A stretch of DNA of 64,000 nt from Tumebacillus amylolyticus (lineage in GTDB: Bacteria > Bacillota > Bacilli > Tumebacillales > Tumebacillaceae), in assembly GCF_016722965.1 (NCBI RefSeq), contig NZ_JAEQNB010000001.1:1-64000 (forward strand). Direction: 5' to 3'. Positions 31,247 to 39,210 of this stretch are shown one piece after another. Positions within the stretch are counted from its first letter, which is position 1. Every line of letters starts with the position of its first letter. A program made the position numbers and the translations under genes. The notes under the pieces are model-generated. The model was not told where the DNA came from. It did no database searches and was given only the letters and a program-made list of their open reading frames with translations.

Positions 31247-31276
31247 AGATCCCTTGTGTAACAAGGGGTCTTTTTG
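31247..31276 (+). terminator. ssb terminator
   Basis: 11-bp stem with wobbles (agatcccttgt with acaaggggtct), 3-nt loop and a U-run. Confidence 0.82.
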
Positions 31277-31297
31277 TTTTTGTACGTAAGGTTTGAT

Positions 31298-31548
31298 TTG
31301 ACAATCGATGAACCTGATGATACGATTGTGTTGTTTCAAAATAAATCGTAATGAGGTGAGGACAAATGAAAACAACAAAAAAATATACGTCCTACCCTCA
31401 TCTTGCTATGTAGTTGTTCCTTTTACGAATTCATTTGGCTCTGAGGGTAGGATTTACTCTCAGGGCTTTTATATTTTGGCAAAAGGAAGGTGTATGCCTT
31501 CTTGCCGGTCAATGACAGCCACTTACGGAGTGGCTGTCATTTTTTTTT
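31298..31548 (+). promoter_or_regulatory. promoter and attenuator-like leader
   Basis: TTGACA (31298-31303), exactly 17 nt, TACGAT (31321-31326). The predicted RNA begins near 31333 and contains a 15-codon leader frame (31366-31413). A perfect 11-bp pairing joins the leader codons (TCCTACCCTCA, 31390-31400) to TGAGGGTAGGA (31442-31452). A hairpin follows at 31478-31507, then a strong terminator (12-bp stem 31512-31523/31529-31540 with eight U). A ribosome stalled on the leader would break the first pairing. This layout resembles antibiotic-responsive attenuators; the signal is unknown. Confidence 0.7.
31366..31413 (+). CDS. putative leader peptide (15 aa)
   Basis: ATG with a GAGGTGAGG site, encoding MKTTKKYTSYPHLAM and a TAG stop. 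Its codons 9-12 form one arm of the 11-bp stem described for the leader. No resemblance to a named leader peptide is recognised; the reading is based on position, ribosome site and RNA structure. Confidence 0.5.
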   Translation: MKTTKKYTSYPHLAM

Positions 31549-31726
31549 AGGGTGATTAAGAACTTCATCAGGGGGAATGTGTATTGACCTTGAGTTACAC
31601 AACATGGAATTCGTTTCGTCAATCCCTTATTCCAAAGGATAAAGGACCCCCTTCGTAAGAGATCGTTTCAACCGGGGGTCGTTACCCGTTATTCAGCGCT
31701 TACCAATCATGAAGGGATGATGTTTT
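31549..31726. other. untranslated stretch before the ABC-class ATPase
   Basis: After the leader terminator comes about 178 nt with an inverted repeat (GACCCCC near 31648 with GGGGGTC near 31676, no U-run) and short frames, one starting ATG at 31577 with a poorly spaced GGGGG. No second clear promoter is seen, so expression of the ATPase gene may depend on read-through of the terminator. Confidence 0.4.
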
Positions 31727-33454
31727 ATTAAAAGACTCGCTCAGTATTTTCGCTCGTTACAATCCGGACAGTCATCGTACCGTCTGATTTATGAAGGTTC
31801 ATACTTTGATCAAGCAGAAGGGGTGACGATCAGTGACCCAACCTATTGGAACAACGATGTTGCCTTTTGCTTTGAACGGACGCATAAACTCACACAGGAT
31901 AAACCATGTATCACCATAAAAATACCGTTTGAACGTCTCGGTTTAGATGAAAGTATGGATGGAGTTGTTCTCTCAGATTTTGCATTAAGAGGATGGGTCG
32001 GTCATATTGAGGCATTAAATGAATTGATTTATAACCGTTCACGTCCTGATCAAGAAAATGGTGCTTTTTATTGTTTTCGTCCAACCAATGTGGTGTTGCA
32101 ACGGAATGCATCCTTTGTCGAGTTCAGCTCAGGAACATGGTATCTATGCTTACTGATTACAGTTCAACTTCCGATCAAGGATAATGGGAAAGCGATGCGA
32201 ATGCTCTGCAAAATGCTTCCCAAAGAAGTGGAGGAGTTTATTGCAGAGTTTGATCTCAGCGAATTACGTGCTTCCTTTGAGTTGGTAAAAAAACAAAACA
32301 TGATTCGTGAATGGCTGAAATCCAGTGAGTATTGTGCATTTATTGCGAATGGCAGTATTTTGCCAAGAAATAAAGACAACAGCGGGCCACTGGAGGGTGC
32401 CTTGCCTTTTACATCCCCGGAAGATCTTGAAGTTGAAATTTGTGGTGTGCGTGGAATGGGAATCAAACAGGGTGTAACGGTCATCATCGGCGGTGGTTAT
32501 TCGGGGAAAAGCACGATGCTGGATGCACTGAATTCGGGGATTTACAATCACGTCATAGGCGACGGACGAGAGTTTGTGATTACAGACCAAAGTGCCATGG
32601 AAATATCTGCAGAGGAAGGCCGTTCGATCCGAAATATCAATATTACGCCTTTCATAAAATGGATCCCGAATGGTTCGGCTGAACAGTTTTCAACTGACTA
32701 CGCCTCAGGCTCCACATCTCAAGCTGCAAATATTATGGAGGCAATCAACTTCGGGTGTAAGCTTCTGCTGCTTGATGAAGACAGAAGCGCGACAAATTTT
32801 ATGATTCAAGACGCTAAAATGCGTTCGTTAATCAAGCGTGAGCCCATTACACCTTTTACGGAACGTGTCAGGGAGCTTTATGAGTCTGTTGGCGTATCTT
32901 CCGTTCTTGTGATTGGAGGTAGCGGTGAATTTTTATCCGTTGCCGATCAAGTCATCTTGATGGACAACTTTGTGCCCAAAAACGTAACCCAGGAAGCAAA
33001 ACAGTTATGTGAACACGACAAACCGAGCGAACGGATCCCCCTTACAAAATGGGAGATAGAAAGAAGGATCACCTCTGATCACTTTTCGAGCTATCCACAG
33101 GGCAGTGGTACGGAAAAGCTGATGGTTTCAGCTATGGGATACCTGATGGTAGGAGAAGAACAAGTTGATATCAGAGGACTTTACAATATCACCTCACACG
33201 CCCAGCTTGCAGCGATTGCCTTTTTACTTCGAAAAATTGCGATCAGCAATCAGGACCGAATCATCTTTCTTCATGATAAGATCAAAAATGCTCTCGAAGA
33301 GATGGAGAGAGAAGGAGTGGATCTTGTGTTTTCTTCCTTTTTCCCTGGTTTCGAGAGGTGGCTTGAACTACCAAGGATTAACGAAGTGTTATCTGTGATC
33401 AACCGAATGAAACATTTGGATTTTATAAAAAGTACACAGAACATGGAGGCGTGA
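31727..33454 (+). CDS. ABC-class ATPase (COG3044 / PF09818 type)
   Basis: Soluble protein of the uncharacterised 'predicted ATPase of the ABC class' family. Walker A is GGGYSGKSTM, followed by VIGDGREFVITD, signature ASGSTSQAANIMEAI and Walker B LLLLDEDRSATNFMI. These fit the family closely; there are no membrane segments. The first common start codon is GTG 31823 (543 residues), but the frame stays open and protein-like to an ATT at 31727, which gives a family-like KRLAQYF start and has AAGGGA 9 nt upstream. The likely product is 575 residues from a rare ATT start, or an ATG has mutated. The AT-rich composition differs from neighbours and suggests transfer. Confidence 0.82.
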   Translation: MKRLAQYFRSLQSGQSSYRLIYEGSYFDQAEGVTISDPTYWNNDVAFCFERTHKLTQDKPCITIKIPFERLGLDESMDGVVLSDFALRGWVGHIEALNELIYNRSRPDQENGAFYCFRPTNVVLQRNASFVEFSSGTWYLCLLITVQLPIKDNGKAMRMLCKMLPKEVEEFIAEFDLSELRASFELVKKQNMIREWLKSSEYCAFIANGSILPRNKDNSGPLEGALPFTSPEDLEVEICGVRGMGIKQGVTVIIGGGYSGKSTMLDALNSGIYNHVIGDGREFVITDQSAMEISAEEGRSIRNINITPFIKWIPNGSAEQFSTDYASGSTSQAANIMEAINFGCKLLLLDEDRSATNFMIQDAKMRSLIKREPITPFTERVRELYESVGVSSVLVIGGSGEFLSVADQVILMDNFVPKNVTQEAKQLCEHDKPSERIPLTKWEIERRITSDHFSSYPQGSGTEKLMVSAMGYLMVGEEQVDIRGLYNITSHAQLAAIAFLLRKIAISNQDRIIFLHDKIKNALEEMEREGVDLVFSSFFPGFERWLELPRINEVLSVINRMKHLDFIKSTQNMEA

Positions 33455-33487
33455 ATCAGTAAGAGACGTGGGGCGGGAGGGTATTCA

Positions 33488-33568
33488 TTGGAACACGTTG
33501 AAAAAAAGAATTTAGAAAATATTTTTTATCCTGTCGATTTTGGTATCTCCCATTCGTTGCCCATATAG
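33488..33568 (+). CDS. possible 26-aa peptide
   Basis: TTG start 8 nt after GGGAGG, encoding MEHVEKKNLENIFYPVDFGI and six more residues. AT-rich like the preceding gene. It may be a small peptide of that insert or a remnant of a longer gene; nothing in it is recognised. Confidence 0.25.
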   Translation: MEHVEKKNLENIFYPVDFGISHSLPI

Positions 33569-33601
33569 AGACAAGTTACAGACAAAAGGAGAAGATTCCC
33601 G

Positions 33602-34033
33602 ATGAGATTCATGTTGGTTGTCAAAGCAACAAAAAGTTCAGAGGCCGGCATCATCCCCAATCAAGAGCATTTTGACGCAATGCGGAAGTTCAACGACGAG
33701 TTGGCGAGAGCAGGCGCACTGATTGCCGCTCAAGGACTCCACCCGAGCTCGAACGCGATTCGCATCTCGTATCCGGAACCCGGTGGAAAACCAAAGGTGG
33801 TGGACGGACCGTTCACGGAAGCAAAGGAACTGATCGCGGGCTTCACGTTGATCGAGGTGAAATCGAGGGAAGAGGCGATCCAGTGGGCGATGCGGATGCC
33901 GGACCCGCACGGCTTCGGCGAGGGCGAAATCGAGCTGCGCCAAGTGTACGAAGTGGCGGAATTTACGCAGGATCCGGAAGCGATTGCCAGAGAAACTGAA
34001 ATGATTGAACGTGTGAAGAGGAAGCTGACGTAG
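33602..34033 (+). CDS. YCII-related (DGPF) protein
   Basis: 143 residues, ferredoxin-like YCII fold: MRFMLVVKATKSSEAG, the diagnostic VVDGPFTEAKELIAGF (DGPF motif) and PDPHGFGEGEIELRQVYE. Proteins of this type are the regular genomic neighbours of ECF42 sigma factors. The stop overlaps the sigma gene start by one base (TAGTG), so the pair is coupled. AAAGGAG precedes the ATG. Biochemical role unknown. Confidence 0.92.
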   Translation: MRFMLVVKATKSSEAGIIPNQEHFDAMRKFNDELARAGALIAAQGLHPSSNAIRISYPEPGGKPKVVDGPFTEAKELIAGFTLIEVKSREEAIQWAMRMPDPHGFGEGEIELRQVYEVAEFTQDPEAIARETEMIERVKRKLT

Positions 34034-35289
34034 TGGAGGAATCCGCTGTCCACCGCACCATCGATGGCATCTGGAGAATTGAGTCGGCCAAGATCATCGC
34101 CGCACTTGCACGGATCGTACGCGATGTCGGGATTGCCGAGGATTTGGCTCAAGATGCGCTTCTCATCGCGCTGGAACGGTGGACGGATGAGGGCATCCCA
34201 GAGAACCCCGGAGCGTGGCTGATGACAACTGCGAAACGTAGAGCTTTCGATCACCTGCGTAGAAGTAAGGTACGTGACCGCAAGTACGAGGAGCTAGGCC
34301 GGGAGATTGATTCACAGCAAGAGCCGGATTGGGACGAAGCGCTCGATGATCCCGTTGGCGACGACCTCCTTCGTCTCATCTTTACGACCTGCCATCCTGT
34401 TCTTTCCTCTGAAGCTCGGGTGGCGCTCACACTCCGGCTGCTCGGGGGATTGACGACCGAAGAAATCGCAAGCGCGTACCTTGTTCCGGAACCGACCGTT
34501 GCCCAGCGGATCGTTCGAGCGAAGCGTACGCTCACGGCTGTGCGAGTGCCCTTTGAATTGCCGCCGAAGGACGAGTTGCCGGCACGGTTGTCGTCTGTGC
34601 TTGAGGTCATCTACCTCATGTTCAACGAGGGCTACGCCTCGTCTACCGGCGAAAACTGGATTCGGCCCGTGCTCTGCCAGGAAGCACTGCGGCTTGGACG
34701 GATCTTGGCCGAAATCGCGCCCGATGAGCCGGAAGTCCATGGACTCGTGGCATTGATGGAAATTCAATCGTCCAGATTCAGGGCGCGGGTCAGTCCAAGC
34801 GGAGAACCGATTTTGCTCATGGACCAGAACCGAGCTTTATGGGATCACCTGCTCATTCGCCGAGGGCTGACTGCGATCGAACGGGCCGAGCGACTCGGCA
34901 GGGCGTTCGGTCCCTATCTGATTCAAGCTTCGATCGCGGCGTGTCACGCCCGTGCCCATACAGCTGCGGAGACGGATTGGGTCCGGATTTCGGCGCTGTA
35001 CGAGGCTCTTTCCCAAGTCGCTCCTTCGCCCGTCGTCGAACTGAATCGTGCTGTCGCGCTCTCGATGGCGTTCGGCCCGGAAGTGGGTCTAGAAATCGTC
35101 GATGCGTTACTGCAAGAACCGTCCATGAAAAACTACCATCTCCTGCCCAGCGTTCGAGGAGACTTTCTCATGAAGCTGGGACGTAAGCAGGAAGCCTGTT
35201 TGGAATTCAAACGTGCCGCAACCCTGTCACGCAATGAAAAGGAACGCGATTTACTTTTGAGGCGCGCTTCCGATTGCGCCGCGGAGTAG
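34033..35289 (+). CDS. ECF42-type RNA polymerase sigma factor
   Basis: 418 residues. Sigma-2 region DVGIAEDLAQDALLIALERW, sigma-4 region LRLLGGLTTEEIASAY and VAQRIVRAKRTL. A long C-terminal extension (about 190-418, DUF6596/TPR-like, with EVIYLMFNEGYASS, LMDQNRALWD and ELNRAVALSMAFG) marks the ECF42 group. No anti-sigma factor is adjacent; in this group the extension itself is thought to be regulatory. Start is the GTG overlapping the YCII stop. Likely controls the YCII-type gene. Confidence 0.93.
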   Translation: MEESAVHRTIDGIWRIESAKIIAALARIVRDVGIAEDLAQDALLIALERWTDEGIPENPGAWLMTTAKRRAFDHLRRSKVRDRKYEELGREIDSQQEPDWDEALDDPVGDDLLRLIFTTCHPVLSSEARVALTLRLLGGLTTEEIASAYLVPEPTVAQRIVRAKRTLTAVRVPFELPPKDELPARLSSVLEVIYLMFNEGYASSTGENWIRPVLCQEALRLGRILAEIAPDEPEVHGLVALMEIQSSRFRARVSPSGEPILLMDQNRALWDHLLIRRGLTAIERAERLGRAFGPYLIQASIAACHARAHTAAETDWVRISALYEALSQVAPSPVVELNRAVALSMAFGPEVGLEIVDALLQEPSMKNYHLLPSVRGDFLMKLGRKQEACLEFKRAATLSRNEKERDLLLRRASDCAAE

Positions 35290-35322
35290 GACCCCTAGAA
35301 GGACAAGGGGTCTTTTTTTTTC
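35290..35322 (+). terminator. terminator after the ECF gene
   Basis: 7-bp stem GACCCCT/AGGGGTC with a 9-nt loop and nine or more U. Confidence 0.85.
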
Positions 35323-35371
35323 GGCGTGAACACCGGGGAGCGCGAAAAAAGATGATTTAAACCGTCGAAAT

Positions 35372-35417
35372 TTGTTGAAAAGTAATAATTGTTTTTATTT
35401 TTAAAATATTGTATCTT
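35372..35417 (+). promoter_or_regulatory. AT-rich promoter region of the peptide gene
   Basis: Strongly AT-rich stretch against a GC-rich background. The best fit is TTGTTT (35389-35394), 17 nt, TATCTT (35412-35417); an alternative is TTGTTG (35372-35377), 18 nt, TATTTT. It leaves a leader of about 60 nt before the peptide ATG. Confidence 0.45.
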
Positions 35418-35481
35418 TAAGGCGTAGGAGGGAGCACAAGTTTCCAACTACATACTACAACTCGAAAGGGAGGAATTTATC

Positions 35482-35571
35482 ATGAAAAAAATGTCCATCA
35501 AGAAAACCGAGGCTGTAAAACTCACCACCGCTGCTTCGCTGTACGGCGAGCCGTGCTGGGTTATCGCGTAA
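35482..35571 (+). CDS. 29-aa precursor or signal peptide
   Basis: Small gene with an ideal GGGAGG site at 8-nt spacing. The N-terminal half is basic (MKKMSIKKTEAVK), then LTTAASLYGEPCWVIA with one Cys, one Trp and one Tyr close to the C-terminus. The split into charged leader and short aromatic/Cys core suits a ribosomally made precursor or a signalling peptide. It is followed at once by a strong terminator and then by a PqqD-like/M50 protease and a TPR protein. No known family is recognised. Confidence 0.72.
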   Translation: MKKMSIKKTEAVKLTTAASLYGEPCWVIA

Positions 35572-35585
35572 GGACTTCTTCGTGA

Positions 35586-35620
35586 AAAAAGCGGGGCACA
35601 GCGATGTCCCCGCTTTTTTT
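35586..35620 (+). terminator. terminator between peptide and protease genes
   Basis: Stem GCGGGG(C)ACA with TGTCCCCGC, tetraloop GCGA, flanked by an A-run and seven U. Placed between the short peptide gene and its presumed processing genes, it would give much peptide and little enzyme by partial read-through, as in many peptide operons. Confidence 0.88.
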
Positions 35621-35652
35621 CTTATCCATCGAGGAATTGAGGTGAATCACAC

Positions 35653-36900
35653 ATGGACGATCAACAAGACCAACGAAAAATACACCTGCACCCGCTGACC
35701 TTTCTCCCCGACTCGGAAGGGGTGTCCATCGGGAGGTTTGGAACGGATACATTTGCCGTGTTCCCGGAGGACGGCGCGGAGTTGATCAAGCAATTGCAAG
35801 CAGGTCTCACCGTGGGCGAAGCGGCCCGCTGGTACCAAGAAACCTATCACGAAGAGCTCGACATGGGGGATTTCTTGGAGATCTTGCGCGATCTCACGTT
35901 TGTCATCGAGGAACCCGAAGGCGGAGACCTACATACGAATGATCCCGCAACCTCCCGCTCGGACAGCTCACCGCTTCGAGGCCAAACGCTCGGAAAGTGG
36001 GCGTTCACTCCAGTCGCTTGGATTCTCTACGCGGTGCTGATCGGGGCGGGCGTTGCGTTTCTATGGAAGTACCCGGAGTTACGGCCTGCGCGAAAGCACG
36101 TCTTTTTCACCGACTATACAACCGCGATCATCCTCGGGCTGTTTGTCGGGCAGATGCTCGGCATTTTGGTTCATGAGAGCATGCACTTGCTCGCCGGTCG
36201 GCGACTGGGGCTGCCGTCCAAACTGAGCGTCGGACGTCGGATGTACATGCTGGTGTTCCAAACGTCGATGCCGGGAATCGCAGGTCTGCCGCGCAAGGTG
36301 CGGTATCTGCCGTTTTTGTCGGGGATGTTTGGGGACGTGCTGTTTTTCTCGGCGCTGGTCCTGCTTGCGGGGATTACGCAAATCCTCACAGGCGAGCTCA
36401 ATCTCTTCGCAAGGTTCTGCTTAGCGCTCTCATTCACTACAATCCTGCGGTTTCTCTGGCAGTTCTACTTCCATTTGCAAACGGACATCTACTACGTCAT
36501 CGTCACGATCCTCGGCTGCGTCAACTTGCAAGAGACGGCCCGGCAGAAGATCGCGAACGTTTGGTACCGCCTGATTCGCGCCGACCACAAAATGCACGAC
36601 CCGTCGCGATGGGCGGAGACGGACACCAAAGTGGCGCGGTGGTACGGGCCGGTGTACAGCGTGGGGTATGTGTTTTTCCTGTACGTGTTGGTGTTTGTTA
36701 TGTTCCCCATTGCGTATAAGTTTTTGTCCACCGTCTTCATGAATCTGTTGCACGGCTCCACCGACAAAATGTTGGATTCGGTGCTGTTCATCGTCTTCAA
36801 CGGCATCCAATACGGGGTCGTGGTGTGGCTGTATGTGCGAGGTCGCCTGACGCGACGCCGCAGTCAAAAATCAATCGTCCAAGGAGGAGTAGGGAAATGA
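35653..36900 (+). CDS. PqqD-like domain / M50-type membrane metalloprotease
   Basis: 415 residues. Residues about 10-88 resemble a PqqD/RRE fold (RFGTDTFAVFPEDGAELIKQ, LTVGEAARWYQ, DFLEILRDLTFV), the module that binds precursor peptides in RiPP systems. After a linker follow about six membrane segments from residue 115. Zinc motif H174-E175-S-M-H178 lies in the second segment (GQMLGILVHESMHLLAG); D228 in MFGDVLF could be the third ligand. It is therefore a site-2-like intramembrane protease fused to a peptide-binding domain. GAGGTGA site. Its end overlaps the TPR gene by 4 nt. Substrate is inferred to be the 29-aa peptide. Confidence 0.8.
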   Translation: MDDQQDQRKIHLHPLTFLPDSEGVSIGRFGTDTFAVFPEDGAELIKQLQAGLTVGEAARWYQETYHEELDMGDFLEILRDLTFVIEEPEGGDLHTNDPATSRSDSSPLRGQTLGKWAFTPVAWILYAVLIGAGVAFLWKYPELRPARKHVFFTDYTTAIILGLFVGQMLGILVHESMHLLAGRRLGLPSKLSVGRRMYMLVFQTSMPGIAGLPRKVRYLPFLSGMFGDVLFFSALVLLAGITQILTGELNLFARFCLALSFTTILRFLWQFYFHLQTDIYYVIVTILGCVNLQETARQKIANVWYRLIRADHKMHDPSRWAETDTKVARWYGPVYSVGYVFFLYVLVFVMFPIAYKFLSTVFMNLLHGSTDKMLDSVLFIVFNGIQYGVVVWLYVRGRLTRRRSQKSIVQGGVGK

Positions 36901-39095
36901 GCATGGCACAGACGCAAAAACATCGCTGGATCACAGGACAGACCCACGCCGACCGTGAAGCGGTGTATGGGGCAGGGGACGCGGGGCAAGGTGTCTTTTT
37001 CATCGAGGCGCATCGTCAGTTGAGAGGTCCGTATACGGCGGCCGGCGAGCTGTTGCGTCAACTGATTCCGACCGTGCAACAGCGTTGGCCGGAGCTTGTG
37101 GAACGCCACGTCGTCGAAATTTTAAGCCTTGCGCCGGAGTTGCGTGCAGTCGTGCCGACGTCCCGTGAAACGCTGACGTCTATCGCCATTCCCGAAGAGC
37201 GGACCCGTTTTTATGCCCGCGCACGCACGCTGCGCTTGACCAACGGCGTCATCGAGCTGTTGAAAAAACTCGCAGACCCGGCGCGCATGGGCCCGTTGAA
37301 ACTCGTGTTTGAAAACGCGGGGGATTGCGAACACCTCGACGGCGAGTTTTTCGCGACGATTTTGCGCCGTGCTCATCCCGCGCAGATTGAAGTCACGCTC
37401 AGCACGAAGCCCGAAATAGAGCAAGAGATGGTTCGCGAAGCTCTGGAGAAATACGCCGAACGAGTTGAAGCTCCGGCGACAACCCAGCACCAACCGGCTT
37501 CAATCGAAACGGACGTTCTCGCACTCGCCAAACGCTTTGTGCAATCCGACGGCATCTCCGACCGTGCCGAGGAAATCGCGGCCTACGAATCTCTCACCGA
37601 GGAGCAACGCCAAGCTCTGCACGATGAACGGGCGGACGAGTTGGTGGCGCGTGACGAGGTAACCTTGGGTCTCGGGGCCATCCCGTGGCACCGCGAGCGG
37701 GGGAGTTCAACGAAAGCGGCGATTCTTGCGTTGCGTACTCCTCTGGATTACTGCCTCAACATGGGGTTCTACGAATCGTGCTTGGACTTCGGCTTGCGAG
37801 GACGCAAATTTGTGGATTGGTCGGATGAGAACTTGGAGATGATGTGGGCGTTCACGACGAAGTCGACCAACTCGCTGGCCGCTCTGGGTCGCGCCGAAGA
37901 AGCGGAAGTTCTCTACAACGACGCCCGCGCCCACACGGACAACGAAGTGATCCTCATGCAAGCCGCCTATGCCACGTCGATGCTCTACACCCGCCATCGC
38001 CAAGACCGCGACCACTCGACCGCCCGCTATTGGATCAACCAAGCGCTGGACCTCGCCGCGAAAGTTTCCGATGAAAAAGGGCGCATCTTCCGCACCGTTT
38101 TCTACAACAACGGCCTCGCTCTCGTCGAAATGCACGTCGGCAACATCGAAGAAGCGCTGCGCCTCGTGACGGACGGGCAAGCTCGCCTCAACGAGATGCT
38201 CGGCGAGAACGAGCAGATGTTGCACCGCTCGGTGCTCATGAACAACAAAGCGCATATCCTCAGCGCGATGAAACGCTACGAAGAAGCGCTTTCCGAATTA
38301 AACGAAGTAATCGCGATCGACCCGAACTACCCGGAGTATCACTTTGACCGGGGCAACGTGTTCAGCAAAATGGATCGTCTCGCAGAAGCCATCAACGATT
38401 ACACGCACGGCATCGAAATTTCGCCGCCGTTCCCGGAACTTTACTATAACCGTGCCGCCGCGTACAACCGCATGGGCGAAACTCAAAAAGCGCTCGCCGA
38501 CTACTCCTATCTCTTGGAAATCGAGCCGACCAACCTCGACGGACGCTTGAACCGCGCCACTCTGTATCTGGAAGCGGGAGAGACAGGTGCTGCCCGTTTG
38601 GACGTGGAGGAAGGGCTCGCCCAAGACCCGCAACACGCGCAACTTCTCTGCACGCTAGGCTTGATCGAGATGGCGGAAGAGCACCCCGAAGCGGCGGAAA
38701 AAGCGCTCCGCGCCGCCCTCGCCGTAGACGAAACTTTGCTGGAAGCCTACGCCAACCTCTCCGTCCTCCTGTTTGAAAAAGAGGATGCACAGGGAGCGGT
38801 CGAGGTTCTCACCGCCGCGATCCAGCACCACCCGCAAGCGGCCGTGCTGTACTTCAACCGCGCCTGGGCGTTGCAAGCGTTGGAACGTTATGAAGAGGCC
38901 GCCGAAGACTACACGCAAGCTCTGGAACTGGGCTCCGAAGAAGCGCAGGAGATCTATTTCCAACGCGGAGTTTGCCTGCTGGAACTGGGCCTTGAGGAGG
39001 AAGCGTTCGCCGATTGGAAGCGCCATCTCGCCAGCGGCGAGTCTCCGTACCTCGACACGATCCAGCAAGTCGCCCCCGTTTTGACCAATCTGTAA
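36897..39095 (+). CDS. large TPR protein of the peptide locus
   Basis: 732 residues from the ATG at 36897 (GGAGGAG before it); the open frame begins earlier without a ribosome site. The N-terminal about 210 residues look like a globular alpha/beta domain similar in layout to AAA/STAND NTPases (LRGPYTAAGELLRQLIPTV; PLKLVFENAGDCEHLDGEFF), but no Walker A is visible, so it is probably inactive. Residues about 290-730 are TPR repeats (e.g. YPEYHFDRGNVFSKMDRLAE, PELYYNRAAAYNRMGETQKA). No helix-turn-helix is seen. It could sense or scaffold the peptide, or present it to the protease. Confidence 0.78.
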   Translation: MSMAQTQKHRWITGQTHADREAVYGAGDAGQGVFFIEAHRQLRGPYTAAGELLRQLIPTVQQRWPELVERHVVEILSLAPELRAVVPTSRETLTSIAIPEERTRFYARARTLRLTNGVIELLKKLADPARMGPLKLVFENAGDCEHLDGEFFATILRRAHPAQIEVTLSTKPEIEQEMVREALEKYAERVEAPATTQHQPASIETDVLALAKRFVQSDGISDRAEEIAAYESLTEEQRQALHDERADELVARDEVTLGLGAIPWHRERGSSTKAAILALRTPLDYCLNMGFYESCLDFGLRGRKFVDWSDENLEMMWAFTTKSTNSLAALGRAEEAEVLYNDARAHTDNEVILMQAAYATSMLYTRHRQDRDHSTARYWINQALDLAAKVSDEKGRIFRTVFYNNGLALVEMHVGNIEEALRLVTDGQARLNEMLGENEQMLHRSVLMNNKAHILSAMKRYEEALSELNEVIAIDPNYPEYHFDRGNVFSKMDRLAEAINDYTHGIEISPPFPELYYNRAAAYNRMGETQKALADYSYLLEIEPTNLDGRLNRATLYLEAGETGAARLDVEEGLAQDPQHAQLLCTLGLIEMAEEHPEAAEKALRAALAVDETLLEAYANLSVLLFEKEDAQGAVEVLTAAIQHHPQAAVLYFNRAWALQALERYEEAAEDYTQALELGSEEAQEIYFQRGVCLLELGLEEEAFADWKRHLASGESPYLDTIQQVAPVLTNL

Positions 39096-39097
39096 CA

Positions 39098-39138
39098 AAA
39101 AAGAGGAGACCCCGCTCCGGTGGGTTCTCCTCTTTTTT
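39098..39138 (+). terminator. terminator of the peptide/protease/TPR locus
   Basis: Long stem (aaagaggagaccc with gggttctcctcttt, one bulge) followed by U, 3 nt after the TPR stop. Confidence 0.9.
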
Positions 39139-39210
39139 CGTGCATGAGGGTCTCTATTTCGATAGACTGGACACATAACACTACTCGATGTAGACAGGGA
39201 GAGACTACGA

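Noticed and set aside
35482-35571. Prenylated CAAX-like peptide because it ends CWVIA
   Set aside because: The Cys is five residues from the end, not four, and bacterial CAAX processing of such peptides is not expected; kept only as a general precursor peptide.
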